The position numbers were made by a program, and so were the translations under genes. Below are positions 36,907 to 46,006 of a stretch of 64,000 bases of DNA, piece by piece (the stretch's first letter is position 1; every line of letters begins with the position of its first letter). This DNA comes from JACCZX01 sp040003315 (GTDB lineage: Bacteria; Pseudomonadota; Gammaproteobacteria; Burkholderiales; Burkholderiaceae_F). A model generated the notes under the pieces. The model worked only from the letters and a program-made list of their open reading frames with translations. It did no database searches and was not told the origin of the DNA. Location: contig JBDUCU010000001.1 in NCBI GenBank assembly GCA_040003315.1, positions 1 through 64,000 on the forward strand. Reading direction: 5' to 3'.

Positions 36907-38183
36907 AGGCATATCTCTATCGGTTGTTAGCGCGATACATCGGTCTGTTTGCTCTGCCCGGTGATTCGCTGATCAATGTTGATCCTCCCAGTTCGGAGCT
37001 CGACGCGCACTTGGCGAATTGCCGATCGATGTCGAGCGACGCGGTTCTTGCCCAAGCGCTGGATACGGATTTCTATCTACTCAACGGCACGCTTCACTAC
37101 GAACGCGACATTCAAGCCTATTTGTCTCGCTTGCGACCGGTAATGGCTCCCCAAGCCCGATTGATCGTCGTGTACTACAGCTCGTTGTGGCGGCCGATCC
37201 TAGGCGTCGCAACGCGATTGGGTCTTCGCAGCAAAACTCGTGAGTGGAACTGGCTATCGCATTCGGATGTAGCTAATTTCATGAGACTGGCGGACCTTGA
37301 GGTGATCCGCCGCGAGCCAAAGATCCTATTGCCTATCAACATCCCGGTCGTTAGTTATGTCATCAACCGATATTTCGCACCTCTGCCGATCGTCTCGGCT
37401 CTGTGCTTGGTCAATGTGTTGATCGCGAGACCGATAGCTGGAGCAACGACGCGCTCGAAAGACATATCGGTGTCTGTCGTCGTGCCAGCGCGCAACGAAG
37501 CGGGCAACATCGAGGCCATCGTCAATCGATTGCCGCCAATGGGCCCCGACGACGAGCTGATCTTCGTGGAAGGCGGCTCTAAAGACGACACATGGGCGCG
37601 GATCTGCGCTGCAAAGGCGCGCTACCAAGGAATTAAGAGCATCGTCATCGCGCAACAGGAGGGAAAAGGAAAGGGAGACGCCGTACGAAAGGGTTTTGCC
37701 CTCGCTAGAAATGAAATTTTGATGATCCTGGACGCCGATTTGACCGTGCCCCCCGAGGATTTGCCGAAGTTCTATGCCGCAATCTCGAGTGGCAAGGGAG
37801 AATTCATCAACGGTAGCCGTCTCGTCTATCCGATGGAGAGGCGCGCGATGCGCTTTCTGAATCTCGTTGCCAACAAATTTTTTGCGATGGCTTTTTCATT
37901 TGTCTTAGGTCAGCGCTTGAAAGATACTTTGTGTGGCACCAAGGTCATTTCGCGCGACAACTACCGACGGCTGGCGCGCCATCGCGCCTATTTTGGCGAG
38001 TTTGATCCGTTCGGCGATTTCGATCTTCTGTTCGGTGCCGCACGGATGGCTCTGCATCTCATCGAGATCCCAATCGCCTATCGCGAACGAACATATGGCG
38101 AGACCAATATCTCGAGGTGGCGGCATGGCGCGCTTCTGGTTGCGATGCTCTCGGTTGCCGCGCGGCGTCTGAAATTTATCTAA
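36903..38183 (+). CDS. Fusion of a methyltransferase-like fragment with a GT2 glycosyltransferase
   Basis: A 426-residue protein. Residues ~1-165 resemble the second half of a class I methyltransferase (an LxxLRPxxxPxARLIVVYYSS strand-like region and a C-terminal tail) but lack the glycine-rich SAM motif. From ~188 a GT2 domain runs: SVSVVVPARNEAGN, then EGGSKDDTW and the DxD in MILDADLTVP, close to dolichol-phosphate-mannose synthase-like enzymes. The GT2 part should be active on a lipid carrier or growing chain. The TTG start at 36903 overlaps the previous stop. Confidence 0.8.
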   Translation: MKAYLYRLLARYIGLFALPGDSLINVDPPSSELDAHLANCRSMSSDAVLAQALDTDFYLLNGTLHYERDIQAYLSRLRPVMAPQARLIVVYYSSLWRPILGVATRLGLRSKTREWNWLSHSDVANFMRLADLEVIRREPKILLPINIPVVSYVINRYFAPLPIVSALCLVNVLIARPIAGATTRSKDISVSVVVPARNEAGNIEAIVNRLPPMGPDDELIFVEGGSKDDTWARICAAKARYQGIKSIVIAQQEGKGKGDAVRKGFALARNEILMILDADLTVPPEDLPKFYAAISSGKGEFINGSRLVYPMERRAMRFLNLVANKFFAMAFSFVLGQRLKDTLCGTKVISRDNYRRLARHRAYFGEFDPFGDFDLLFGAARMALHLIEIPIAYRERTYGETNISRWRHGALLVAMLSVAARRLKFI

Positions 38184-38184
38184 G

Positions 38185-38988
38185 ATGGTGCCAACAAGCG
38201 CTGCCGAAACGCAGCGATCCCATCGTCAAGTCTGGGAAACCAAACCTGTACTGCGCGAGGTCTATGGTCATTTGTATCGGCGCATCGCGGCAGCATGCAG
38301 ACCCGGCATCACGATCGAAGTCGGCGGGGGGTCCGGAAATTTCAAACAGTTTGCGCCCGATGTTCTGTCATTCGATATCGTGCACGAACCGTGGCTCGAC
38401 CTCGTGGCGGACGCTCAAGCAATCCCTTTGCGCTCCGAAAGCGTTGCCAACATCGTCATGCTCGATGTGCTGCATCACATTGAATACCCCGTTCGATTTC
38501 TGAGGGAAGCGGCACGAGTGCTGCGGCCCGGGGGCCGCGTCATTTTCGTTGAGCCGGGAATTACTGCAGTCAGCGGAATTGTTTATCGAACAGCGCACGA
38601 AGAACCGGTGGACATGCAGGTCGATCCCCTGGCCGAAGGGGTGCCGGACCCAACGAGAGATCCGTATGTTGGCAATCAGGCGATTCCTACTCTCCTGACC
38701 GGCCGCTATCGCAAACGTCTGCGAGAACTGGAGCCCTCGCTTACGATGATCTCGCTGCGACGTCTGAGCCTGTTCGCTTATCCGCTATCTGGTGGTTTCA
38801 AACAATGGTCGCTAATCACGGCTGCAGGAGCTCGGATTCTCCTTCGACTCGAGGACCGCATGGAGGGATTTCTGGGTCCGGTGCTTGGCTTTCGGCTGAT
38901 GGCTGTGCTTGAAAAGCGCAACGGAGGAGCCGACCGGCCTTTGCAACGCGGACCGCTGACAGCCGCCTCGCTTCGAGATTTTCGATGA
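38185..38988 (+). CDS. Class I SAM-dependent methyltransferase
   Basis: A 267-residue methyltransferase with motif I as IEVGGGSGNFKQF, the acidic residue at the end of the second strand (SFDIVHEP), and LDVLHHIEYP as motif IV. The substrate is unknown; its place among glycosyltransferase genes suggests O-methylation of a sugar. It begins 1 bp after the GT2 fusion gene stops. Confidence 0.82.
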   Translation: MVPTSAAETQRSHRQVWETKPVLREVYGHLYRRIAAACRPGITIEVGGGSGNFKQFAPDVLSFDIVHEPWLDLVADAQAIPLRSESVANIVMLDVLHHIEYPVRFLREAARVLRPGGRVIFVEPGITAVSGIVYRTAHEEPVDMQVDPLAEGVPDPTRDPYVGNQAIPTLLTGRYRKRLRELEPSLTMISLRRLSLFAYPLSGGFKQWSLITAAGARILLRLEDRMEGFLGPVLGFRLMAVLEKRNGGADRPLQRGPLTAASLRDFR

Positions 38989-39018
38989 GCCCATCCATCG
39001 TGGCTGAGCCACCTGGGC
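38989..39018 (+). repeat. Inverted repeat directly after the methyltransferase stop
   Basis: Nested arms can be drawn by hand: GCCCA with TGGGC (outer) and GTGGCT with AGCCAC (inner, 1-base loop). No T run follows, so a rho-independent terminator is not convincing. It may be a pause or mRNA-stability hairpin in the 69-bp gap before the acyltransferase gene. Confidence 0.35.
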
Positions 39019-39057
39019 TTCTGAACTTAGTCTCCGAACGACCGCAGAGCGTTTGAG

Positions 39058-40200
39058 GTGGGCGTCCTACGACTTATTCTCGCGTGGATGGTGATTATCA
39101 GTCATTCGTCTCCGATTTTCGGTTGGCGCGGACTTGGTGCGGATGCGGTTACGGCGTTCTTCGTCATCTCCGGCTTCTACATGGCATTGATTCTGGATCA
39201 AAAGTATCGAGCCGCCGGAGCACTCTGGCTTTTCTATTCCAACCGGGCACTGCGCCTGTTCCCGCTTTATCTAATTTTCTTGCTTGTTTACCTGTTCCTG
39301 TCGGTGATCGGCCAGCCAGGAGCGCCGGTGCTAGCTCGAACGGTTTATGTCGCTGAGGAGGCGGTGAAATACGCGAGCGACGGAAGTGTGGGCAGCTGGA
39401 CGGCCGTCGTCCCCAATCTGTTTTTTTTGGGCTCGGATGTGATCCGTCTATTTCTGATCGACGTTGGTAACGGGAGTTTTAGTCCATGGCGGACCGGGAT
39501 GGCGGAAACCTCTGAGCTACGGGGCGGGTACAGATATCTGGTGATGCCGCACATCTGGTCGCTGGGGGTCGAGGTGGTCTTCTACGCGATCGTGCCGTTC
39601 TTGGCACAGTTGAGACTCTACCGGTTGGTTGTCGCTTTCGTAGCACTGACCATTCTTCAGCTATGTCTGACCCTGTGGCTGGGCGACTTGGCGTGGCTTC
39701 ACCTGTTTTCGCTCTGGAATCTAAGTTTCTTTGCACTGGGAATGATCGTTTATCGACTGACACCCATTTTAGTGAGCTCAAAGCGGTGGCTTGTCGTGTT
39801 ACTTGCAGCGACACCGTTGATCACTGCAGTTGTCTCTGAAGGAAGTTATTGGACAACCTGGATTCCGTTTTCGATCGGGCTCCCGGCGCTGTTTTTTTTG
39901 ACCAAGAACTGGGCATTCGACAAGGCGGTCGGCGACCTTTCATATCCGGTCTACCTGTGCCATTTTCTATTTGCTTGGCCCGCCGCTGCTGCCTACGGAC
40001 AATATGGCGCCGTCGTTGCCCTGGTACTGTCGTGTGCGCTGTCTTGGGTTGCGTTGCAAATTGTGGACGCGCCGATTGAGAGGTGGCGCGCACGACGGGT
40101 CCAACTGGCAATGACCGACCCAGCATCTCCGGCCCAAAACATTTCGCCGTCCGATCGCGAACGCTCGGCCACACCTGTGACTCGCTCAGCTGACGGGTGA
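39058..40200 (+). CDS. Acyltransferase 3 family membrane protein, probable O-antigen O-acetyltransferase
   Basis: A 380-residue inner-membrane protein with about ten hydrophobic segments. It opens with GVLRLILAWMVIISHSSP, the conserved histidine region of the OafA/acyltransferase-3 family, and has RALRLFPLYL shortly after. Such proteins acetylate sugars in the periplasm. Two eight-base T runs (39421-39428 and 39892-39899), both in an identical CTG-T8-G context, sit inside the coding region and could allow phase variation. The GTG at 39058 is chosen; no better start is visible. Confidence 0.85.
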   Translation: MGVLRLILAWMVIISHSSPIFGWRGLGADAVTAFFVISGFYMALILDQKYRAAGALWLFYSNRALRLFPLYLIFLLVYLFLSVIGQPGAPVLARTVYVAEEAVKYASDGSVGSWTAVVPNLFFLGSDVIRLFLIDVGNGSFSPWRTGMAETSELRGGYRYLVMPHIWSLGVEVVFYAIVPFLAQLRLYRLVVAFVALTILQLCLTLWLGDLAWLHLFSLWNLSFFALGMIVYRLTPILVSSKRWLVVLLAATPLITAVVSEGSYWTTWIPFSIGLPALFFLTKNWAFDKAVGDLSYPVYLCHFLFAWPAAAAYGQYGAVVALVLSCALSWVALQIVDAPIERWRARRVQLAMTDPASPAQNISPSDRERSATPVTRSADG

Positions 40201-40204
40201 CTTC

Positions 40205-42484
40205 GTGAAGGTGTTGCGGCCACCCGCTTTGCTGTTCAGCGTTCTAACAGTTCTGGCTCTGCTTGTTGGGTTGCTCTTGGTCTGCGCAAGGCTTTTCGCG
40301 CCAATCGCCTCAATACAGCTAAACCCCGCTCAAGTAACTCACGAGACCGGACTCGCCTACGTTGCTCCCCTAGAAGTGCGTTCGAACTTACTTTTTAAGT
40401 TTCGATTTGATGCTCCTGGCAGCAACGCGTCCCGGCTGGCGTTGCTCGAAGATGGAAAACCACTGGGACCTGCGCATTCGGCGCATGCAGAGATTCGACA
40501 GCAAGGCCAAGGCCGGTTCTCGCATTGGGGCGCTGCGCTCTGGTTTTCCGCGAGCGATGCAACCGATCCGCGAACGAACGGTCGCAGATATACCGCGGAA
40601 GCAAAATTATCTGCGCAGCCAATTTGGAACTTAGTAGGGATCGTTCTTCTTGCGTTCGGCCTGTTGGCAATTGCGCTGAGGCCTGCTGCGAGGCTTTCGG
40701 AGAGAATCGCGCACGCGTTCGCGACGGCTGCACGCCAAATCCTCGTCCCGGTTGTTAAGCCTCGTCAGCCTAGCCTGCTTGCAGTAATGCTCATGGCGGT
40801 GATTGGCATCGCCATCGGGGCCGGCGCTGTTGTTTATGGATGGTATGCGGGTGACACATCGATCACGGGGCTTGCCATTGCTCGGTACCTGCCGGTCAGC
40901 GACGCTTTTGGTTATCACAGCTGCGCAACGTTCCTCGCCGCCTCGGGCGAATTCGGCGAGTCCCTAGGCAATGTCTGGTGCGTGCGTCGAGTGCTTTATC
41001 CGGCAATGCTCGCCTCGCTTCTCAACTTCACCGCATGGAGTTCTCAACTCACACTGATCGCACAAGGAGGTTTGGTCGGCCTAGCGATCGCAATATTCTC
41101 GCTGGCAGTGGGCTCCCTCGCCGGAGCTCTTGCTGCGTGCCTGGCCGCGGTGCTGCTCTTCTTCTACGCCTGGGAATTCATCTTCGGCCTGTTCATGACG
41201 GAGGTGCTGGGATTTGTGCTCGGCCTTCTCGGATTGACGCTGCTCATAGGGTTCTGCAAAACGAAGCAGCCTTACCATTTAGCGGCAGGCGCCTCGCTTC
41301 TCTCGGTCGGGCTTGCAGCGAGAGCGGGCGCGCTTTTGGCGTTGCCGATGTTGTGTCTGTGGGGGCTGTTTGCGTTTCCGGGAATGAGTCACCCCAAACG
41401 GATTCGCTACCTTTTTATCACCTTAATCAGCGTCCTGATAGGTCCAGTACTTCAATTTGCATTGGTGTCGTTGCTTGGAGCAGATGTCAGCGGCACCGGC
41501 GGCAACTACGCCGCCTCACTATATGGGCTCTCGACCGGTTCGCGCGATTGGAGTCAGGCGTATCGCGACTTCGCTGACCTCTTCCAGCAGACGGAGTCGG
41601 TAGCGTTCAGGCGGATATACAAGATCGCCCTGGAGAACATCGTGGCCAATCCGGATGTTTTCGCCGGCGCTCTAATCGCAGCTGCACGCCTGTACTTCAC
41701 GACTCTGTTCGCCTTCATATCGGTAACGCGGGTCAATGTACTGCTGAGCCTACTAGCGGCCCTCGGACTTTTTCGGTGCGCTTTCAACCTGCAACTCCCT
41801 GCCGCGCGTTTACTCGTTGCGCTGGCAATCGCCGAACTGCTATCTGCGCCGTTGATCATCGACAGTGGAGAACTCCGCATATTCGCTGTAACGATCCCAC
41901 TGCGGATCTTGTTCTGCGCGCTGGGACTGCAATGGATTTTGCAGCACGTCATCAAGGCGCCGAACGAAGCGTACCGATCATTCGAAACCGCCGAAGCGAA
42001 GTCGCCGCTATCACTTGCGACCATTACGGGAGCGGTTGTTCTGATGTTGATTGTGTCGCCAGCTACACCGCTGTCTAGGATCGGCCAGTTACGCAAGGTT
42101 GCGGGTGTTGGATGCCCTACGGGCTTGACGGAAGTTGTGGCACGACTGTCAAAAGAGTCGCAATCCTTAACGATGGTCGAAGCAAATGCCAAGATCGCCA
42201 GCCTGGATCCGTTTCGCATCACTCCGACTAGGCTTCAAGACGATTCTCGTTTGCCAAAGACGTGGTTTGGAAAAGAATTCTTAGACCTGCAGCCGCTGTC
42301 TTCGCTGATTCGCGTCGTCGAACTTTCAGGTCAAAACGCCTTCACGGTCAAACCATTGCTTCTTGACGGCGATGTTCGCAATGACAACGCTCGTTATTCT
42401 CTGTGTATCGACGAGAAATCCTTTACGGAGTTCGCCCAAGTCAAACACTACTCAATAAAGACGATTAAGCAGCTGCCGGAGTAA
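40205..42484 (+). CDS. Large membrane protein with an N-terminal copy of the recurring EDG/SHWG module
   Basis: A 759-residue protein. TM1 (about 9-31) is followed by the recurring module (core 77-130), a second hydrophobic segment at about 138-158, then many more from ~190 to ~650 and a soluble tail of ~110 residues. The polytopic body with DAFGYHSC after the first loop resembles GT-C glycosyltransferases or O-antigen polymerase-like proteins, but I cannot assign an activity. By the positive-inside rule the module of this protein would face the periplasm. It is the last gene of the plus series; 7 bp separate its stop from that of the converging methyltransferase. Confidence 0.75.
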   Translation: MKVLRPPALLFSVLTVLALLVGLLLVCARLFAPIASIQLNPAQVTHETGLAYVAPLEVRSNLLFKFRFDAPGSNASRLALLEDGKPLGPAHSAHAEIRQQGQGRFSHWGAALWFSASDATDPRTNGRRYTAEAKLSAQPIWNLVGIVLLAFGLLAIALRPAARLSERIAHAFATAARQILVPVVKPRQPSLLAVMLMAVIGIAIGAGAVVYGWYAGDTSITGLAIARYLPVSDAFGYHSCATFLAASGEFGESLGNVWCVRRVLYPAMLASLLNFTAWSSQLTLIAQGGLVGLAIAIFSLAVGSLAGALAACLAAVLLFFYAWEFIFGLFMTEVLGFVLGLLGLTLLIGFCKTKQPYHLAAGASLLSVGLAARAGALLALPMLCLWGLFAFPGMSHPKRIRYLFITLISVLIGPVLQFALVSLLGADVSGTGGNYAASLYGLSTGSRDWSQAYRDFADLFQQTESVAFRRIYKIALENIVANPDVFAGALIAAARLYFTTLFAFISVTRVNVLLSLLAALGLFRCAFNLQLPAARLLVALAIAELLSAPLIIDSGELRIFAVTIPLRILFCALGLQWILQHVIKAPNEAYRSFETAEAKSPLSLATITGAVVLMLIVSPATPLSRIGQLRKVAGVGCPTGLTEVVARLSKESQSLTMVEANAKIASLDPFRITPTRLQDDSRLPKTWFGKEFLDLQPLSSLIRVVELSGQNAFTVKPLLLDGDVRNDNARYSLCIDEKSFTEFAQVKHYSIKTIKQLPE
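40349..40594 (+). repeat. Module copy 1 (in the 759-residue membrane protein)
   Basis: Residues 49-130. Key stretches are LALLEDGKPLGPAHSAH, GRFSHWG, WFSASD and DPRTNGRRY. It aligns closely with copies 2 and 5 and more distantly with copies 3 and 4. Confidence 0.8.
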
Positions 42485-42491
42485 AGGTGAT

Positions 42492-43664
42492 CTATTTCGT
42501 CACTACGAACCGGCCGCTCAAGACATTCAAATGTCGGATCTCACTTTCAAAGAAGGGGCTCGCGGGAGAAGCCCTCAGGCGTGGCACAAAACTGCTCAAG
42601 TACTCCTCTTCAACAAAAAGATTCGGTTGGAAGTTGATCTCATTAAACCCCGCTTCCTTGAACATAGCCTGCATCTGAACCGGTCTGATACGGCTGCCCG
42701 TCTCACCGTGTTGCTGTTCGAACCGCAACGCAAATGATCGCTCGTCATCGAGCAGGAATTCGAGAGGACGCGAAAAGTCGCGGTGATCACGGAAGTCAAC
42801 CTGATGCAGCCCGATTCCGCCGCAGGCAGTTAACTGATACAGCGCCCCTATTGCTGCCCTGGGATCAAAGAGATGCTCAAAGACTGCATTGGACGCTGTT
42901 ACATCAAACGACCGGTCCCCCGCATCAGCTAAGGCCTCCAGAGAAGAGCTGTAGGTCGTTAGACCTTTGGCGGCATGCTTTTTCCGCTTGATCACTTCCA
43001 ACACGGGATCGAGCGGAACTCCAGGAAAGCGCTCGCTGAGTAGGTCGATCAGTTTTTGATAAAGAAGCACGTGGTACGACAAGGTAAATGGAACGAGAAA
43101 TCGATCCGCTACCGCAACGTGCTCAGCCCCCCAACACAGCAGAACAAGCGCCGCACCCAAATTCGGCCCCGGCCCCAGTTCGAGCACGGCGCGGTTGCGC
43201 AAGTAGGCCTGCCCTCCCGGTAAGCAATCTACGTACGACTGAGCGGTAACGATCGCGTACGTTGCATCCTTCTCGATAGCACCGCGCTCTGGGTCAAGAG
43301 GTTGATAGTTAACCGGAGCAGTACCGCAACTGCTCGAGCGGTCCGTCGTTAAGCCACGCTCTTCTTCGACGCCTTCGCTAACAACCACGTAGCGGCGTCG
43401 ATTCGAATTGGGTGGCGTGTTATCGGATGTGGAGAACCACAGTTCATTTCCCCAGTGGGAAAAGGCCCCGCGCCCCGTGGCACGAATCAACTCATGCGCA
43501 GAACGCGCCGGCCCTAAAGAAGTGCCGTCTTCAAAAAGCATCAACTCAGAGCTGGCGGTCCGCCCCGCAGAGTCGCCCTGCTTCAGGTGATCTGGCAGAA
43601 CCGCCACCCAACAATGGCCCTGCTCCTCTTTGAACGACTCTATTTCGATCAGTTTGTTGACCAT
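42492..43664 (-). CDS. SAM-dependent methyltransferase with an N-terminal EDG/SHWG module
   Basis: A 390-residue protein. Residues 16-92 are the recurring module. From about 140 a class I methyltransferase follows, with motif I as VLELGPGPNLGAAL and DVTASNAVFEHL as motif IV. No membrane segment is seen, so it is probably cytosolic. A sugar in the O-antigen is the likely methyl acceptor, by context only. It is the last gene of the minus series; the upstream GT4 gene ends 155 bp away. The ATG start at 43662-43664 is the first in frame. Confidence 0.78.
   Translation of the reverse strand: MVNKLIEIESFKEEQGHCWVAVLPDHLKQGDSAGRTASSELMLFEDGTSLGPARSAHELIRATGRGAFSHWGNELWFSTSDNTPPNSNRRRYVVVSEGVEEERGLTTDRSSSCGTAPVNYQPLDPERGAIEKDATYAIVTAQSYVDCLPGGQAYLRNRAVLELGPGPNLGAALVLLCWGAEHVAVADRFLVPFTLSYHVLLYQKLIDLLSERFPGVPLDPVLEVIKRKKHAAKGLTTYSSSLEALADAGDRSFDVTASNAVFEHLFDPRAAIGALYQLTACGGIGLHQVDFRDHRDFSRPLEFLLDDERSFALRFEQQHGETGSRIRPVQMQAMFKEAGFNEINFQPNLFVEEEYLSSFVPRLRASPASPFFESEIRHLNVLSGRFVVTK
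43389..43619 (-). repeat. Module copy 2 (in the methyltransferase)
   Basis: Residues 16-92. It opens with GHCWVA, as copy 5 opens with GHCYLA, then has LMLFEDGTSLGPARSAH, AFSHWG and FSTSDNTPP. The two GHC openings help fix the module's N-terminal boundary. Confidence 0.8.
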
Positions 43665-43819
43665 TACTAATCAATCATGGTGGCAGGCTTCGCATTCGTT
43701 GAGATGTAAGTGTGACTCGACGCACCGGTGCGCACGCCAGGCATGCGTCACTAGCATCCCGATCTTCCATCTGTTGCGCTAGGAGTAGAGGCGAACAGAT
43801 GCGATTCAGGCCGCGTTGA
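43665..43819. other. 155-bp gap with a 12-bp perfect palindrome
   Basis: The gap between the GT4 gene and the module-methyltransferase gene holds CGCACCGGTGCG at 43721-43732, a perfect palindrome, but no T run after it. It is the largest gap within the minus series and may hold an internal promoter or processing site; nothing else was recognised. Confidence 0.35.
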
Positions 43820-46006
43820 TCAAACCGCGGACGCGCGCACTGTGTGAGGCTCCTCCGAAGGCATGCTTGACTCGTCTTGAAGAACTTGCAAATATCGCTC
43901 CGCCATTGCGCGCCGCGAGAACACGCTTCGCATGTAGGCGGCACCTTTGACACCGAATCTTGTTCGTAATTGATCGTCCTTAAGCAACTCGACACACCTG
44001 CGCGCGAAACCTGGAATGTTGTCGACGTCGACGAGGTAACCGGTCTCACCGTCGACCATGCAGTCCGGTACGCCGCCAACGTTGGAAGCAACGACCGGCA
44101 GCCCCATCGCTTGCGCTTCCATCACGACATTCGGCATGCCTTCAAACGAGGAGGTCAGCAACAGCAGTGCAGAGATTTGCATCAACTCGGGCACATCATC
44201 TCGCCTTCCCAGCAGCGTCAGCGAATCGTGCAGCCCCAATTCGTCTATGCGGCGCTGCATCTGTTCCGCGAACTGACCTACACCGGCAACGAACCCGCGC
44301 GTATCTGACACAACGGCGGCGACCGCGGCAAAAGTCTCGATGAACAGAATTGGGCGCTTCTCTTCACTCAAGCGAAACACGCCAAGAATAATCGGCGTAG
44401 ACGAGCTCACGCCCAGGTTTTTTCGTAAGCGTTCCACAGAGTTCGGATCCTTGCCCCCAATTTGCACGGCATCAATCGCGTTTGGCACCAGCTTGACGCG
44501 CCTTTCAGCGACTCCTATCCACTGAGCGTAGTCAGCATTGGACGCCCGTGAATTTCCAGTCAACGAAATTCGAGGGGATTGCGCCAGCGCTGCATACAAC
44601 GGCTGAAACCAGTTATTCGTGAGATAAGAAAAGCGAGTGGGGTTGTAATTGCGGAATGACAGAACGATCTGCGGAACTGCAGCCAATACTCCCGCGACAC
44701 CCGCGATGAGGTTCGTTTGATCGAGCTGTGCAAACACCACTCTGGGTTTCAGCCTGGCAAACAGATCCGCCAACGCGCGCAGGTTGGTGCCAAATGGATT
44801 TTCAACTCTGGTCGCCAGATCGCCCGACTTCAAGCCATCGAGCGTTGATCGCAAAGCCTCCGCGAGCCCGCGTTCATCGACATTGTGGTCGAACTGGGTA
44901 ACCTCAACACCTTCACGGGCAAGCAGCGGAAGGTAATGCCGGTTTTCGCCCTCAAGCGGAGACAAAGCGACGAAGCGAACGTCGTAGCCCATCTTTTGCA
45001 GCTCGCCCGCGAGGTAACACCATTGCCGCTCTGCTCCCCCCGGCGGCAGGGCGTGCGTGAGCACCACGACCCGGTCGCCTGGCTTCAACGTAGGCGTCCT
45101 TGATCTCGCATCATCGATGGCAATTCTGTCTTTGAGTTCTTCGAGGAATGACCGGCGGTCGCCTGGTTTCGAAGGCGCGACAACTTCGGATACGAATGGC
45201 AGCCGTTCGTGCGTCGAACGATTGCTTGGAACCATCCAGACTAGCCTTGGGCGTCTTACATGTCGGGTTGACGAAAGAAAAACGTGATTTCCCCAAATCG
45301 AATAGCGACCTCCTCCTGAGCGGCGAATACTGGCGTGGGAAACCGGAAATGGTGGAAGTTGCCTAAAGCCTTCGAATAGTGCGAAGCGATCCGACATTTC
45401 GCGCTCGTCTGCCGGAACGGCGTTGGTCGGCCCAGCGATCCACATGAGTCCGCGCTCTGGCCACGCACATCTAAGAACCCTACGGCCTATCGCATGCCGC
45501 ATCGTTGCTAACAGATCCAGGCGCTCACGCCAACCCCCCGCAGGTTTCATCGAAATCGATAAAACAGACCCATCATCGCGATAGGGGTGCGACATCATCA
45601 GGCGCGTAATCCCTAGCCGGCGCAATCCTTCCAACTCGAACCAGCCCAGTGCCTCGCGAAAACTGCTTTTCATCAGCAGCAGCGTGGCACCCGCGACGCG
45701 CTGCTCGGTTTCCATCCCGCACTGACCTTGTGCCCATGCAGTCCACGACTGCACAGGCTCAGACACCGGACGAAAAGCTGACAGCGACGATCGGGTCACT
45801 CGATCTAATAGTCGATTGCACACGGCAATCGTCTGTATCAATTCGGACGAAGCTACCAAGATTGCTGCATCGGCTGCGGCGTCTGTTGCCACTAGAACAC
45901 CTTCAGCAATCTCCCAAATCCGAATTTGCAGTGGCAGACAGGCTGGATCGAGACGCTCGTCATCGGAACGCAGCGAGTTCGGAGGCGCAGCAGCATGTCC
46001 CAGCAT
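43820..46006 (-). CDS. GT4 glycosyltransferase with an N-terminal region of unknown function
   Basis: A 728-residue protein. Residues ~20-205 are an unrecognised region shared with the AsnB fusion protein. Residues 206-260 hold a divergent copy of the recurring module. From ~310 a GT4 enzyme follows, with VVVLTHALPPGGAERQW near its start, GVFRLSEEKRP, and the E-x7-E nucleotide-sugar site in FEGMPNVVMEA. The ATG at 46004-46006 overlaps the previous methyltransferase stop as TGATG; the frame is open further upstream over that gene and should not be used. The donor and acceptor sugars are unknown. Confidence 0.82.
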   Translation of the reverse strand: MLGHAAAPPNSLRSDDERLDPACLPLQIRIWEIAEGVLVATDAAADAAILVASSELIQTIAVCNRLLDRVTRSSLSAFRPVSEPVQSWTAWAQGQCGMETEQRVAGATLLLMKSSFREALGWFELEGLRRLGITRLMMSHPYRDDGSVLSISMKPAGGWRERLDLLATMRHAIGRRVLRCAWPERGLMWIAGPTNAVPADEREMSDRFALFEGFRQLPPFPVSHASIRRSGGGRYSIWGNHVFLSSTRHVRRPRLVWMVPSNRSTHERLPFVSEVVAPSKPGDRRSFLEELKDRIAIDDARSRTPTLKPGDRVVVLTHALPPGGAERQWCYLAGELQKMGYDVRFVALSPLEGENRHYLPLLAREGVEVTQFDHNVDERGLAEALRSTLDGLKSGDLATRVENPFGTNLRALADLFARLKPRVVFAQLDQTNLIAGVAGVLAAVPQIVLSFRNYNPTRFSYLTNNWFQPLYAALAQSPRISLTGNSRASNADYAQWIGVAERRVKLVPNAIDAVQIGGKDPNSVERLRKNLGVSSSTPIILGVFRLSEEKRPILFIETFAAVAAVVSDTRGFVAGVGQFAEQMQRRIDELGLHDSLTLLGRRDDVPELMQISALLLLTSSFEGMPNVVMEAQAMGLPVVASNVGGVPDCMVDGETGYLVDVDNIPGFARRCVELLKDDQLRTRFGVKGAAYMRSVFSRRAMAERYLQVLQDESSMPSEEPHTVRASAV
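45227..45391 (-). repeat. Module copy 3, divergent (in the GT4 protein)
   Basis: Residues 206-260. FALFEGFRQLPP replaces the EDG..LGP string, but SHASIRRSGGGRYSIWGN and the following strand keep the pattern. It is more similar to copy 4 than to the others. Confidence 0.65.
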
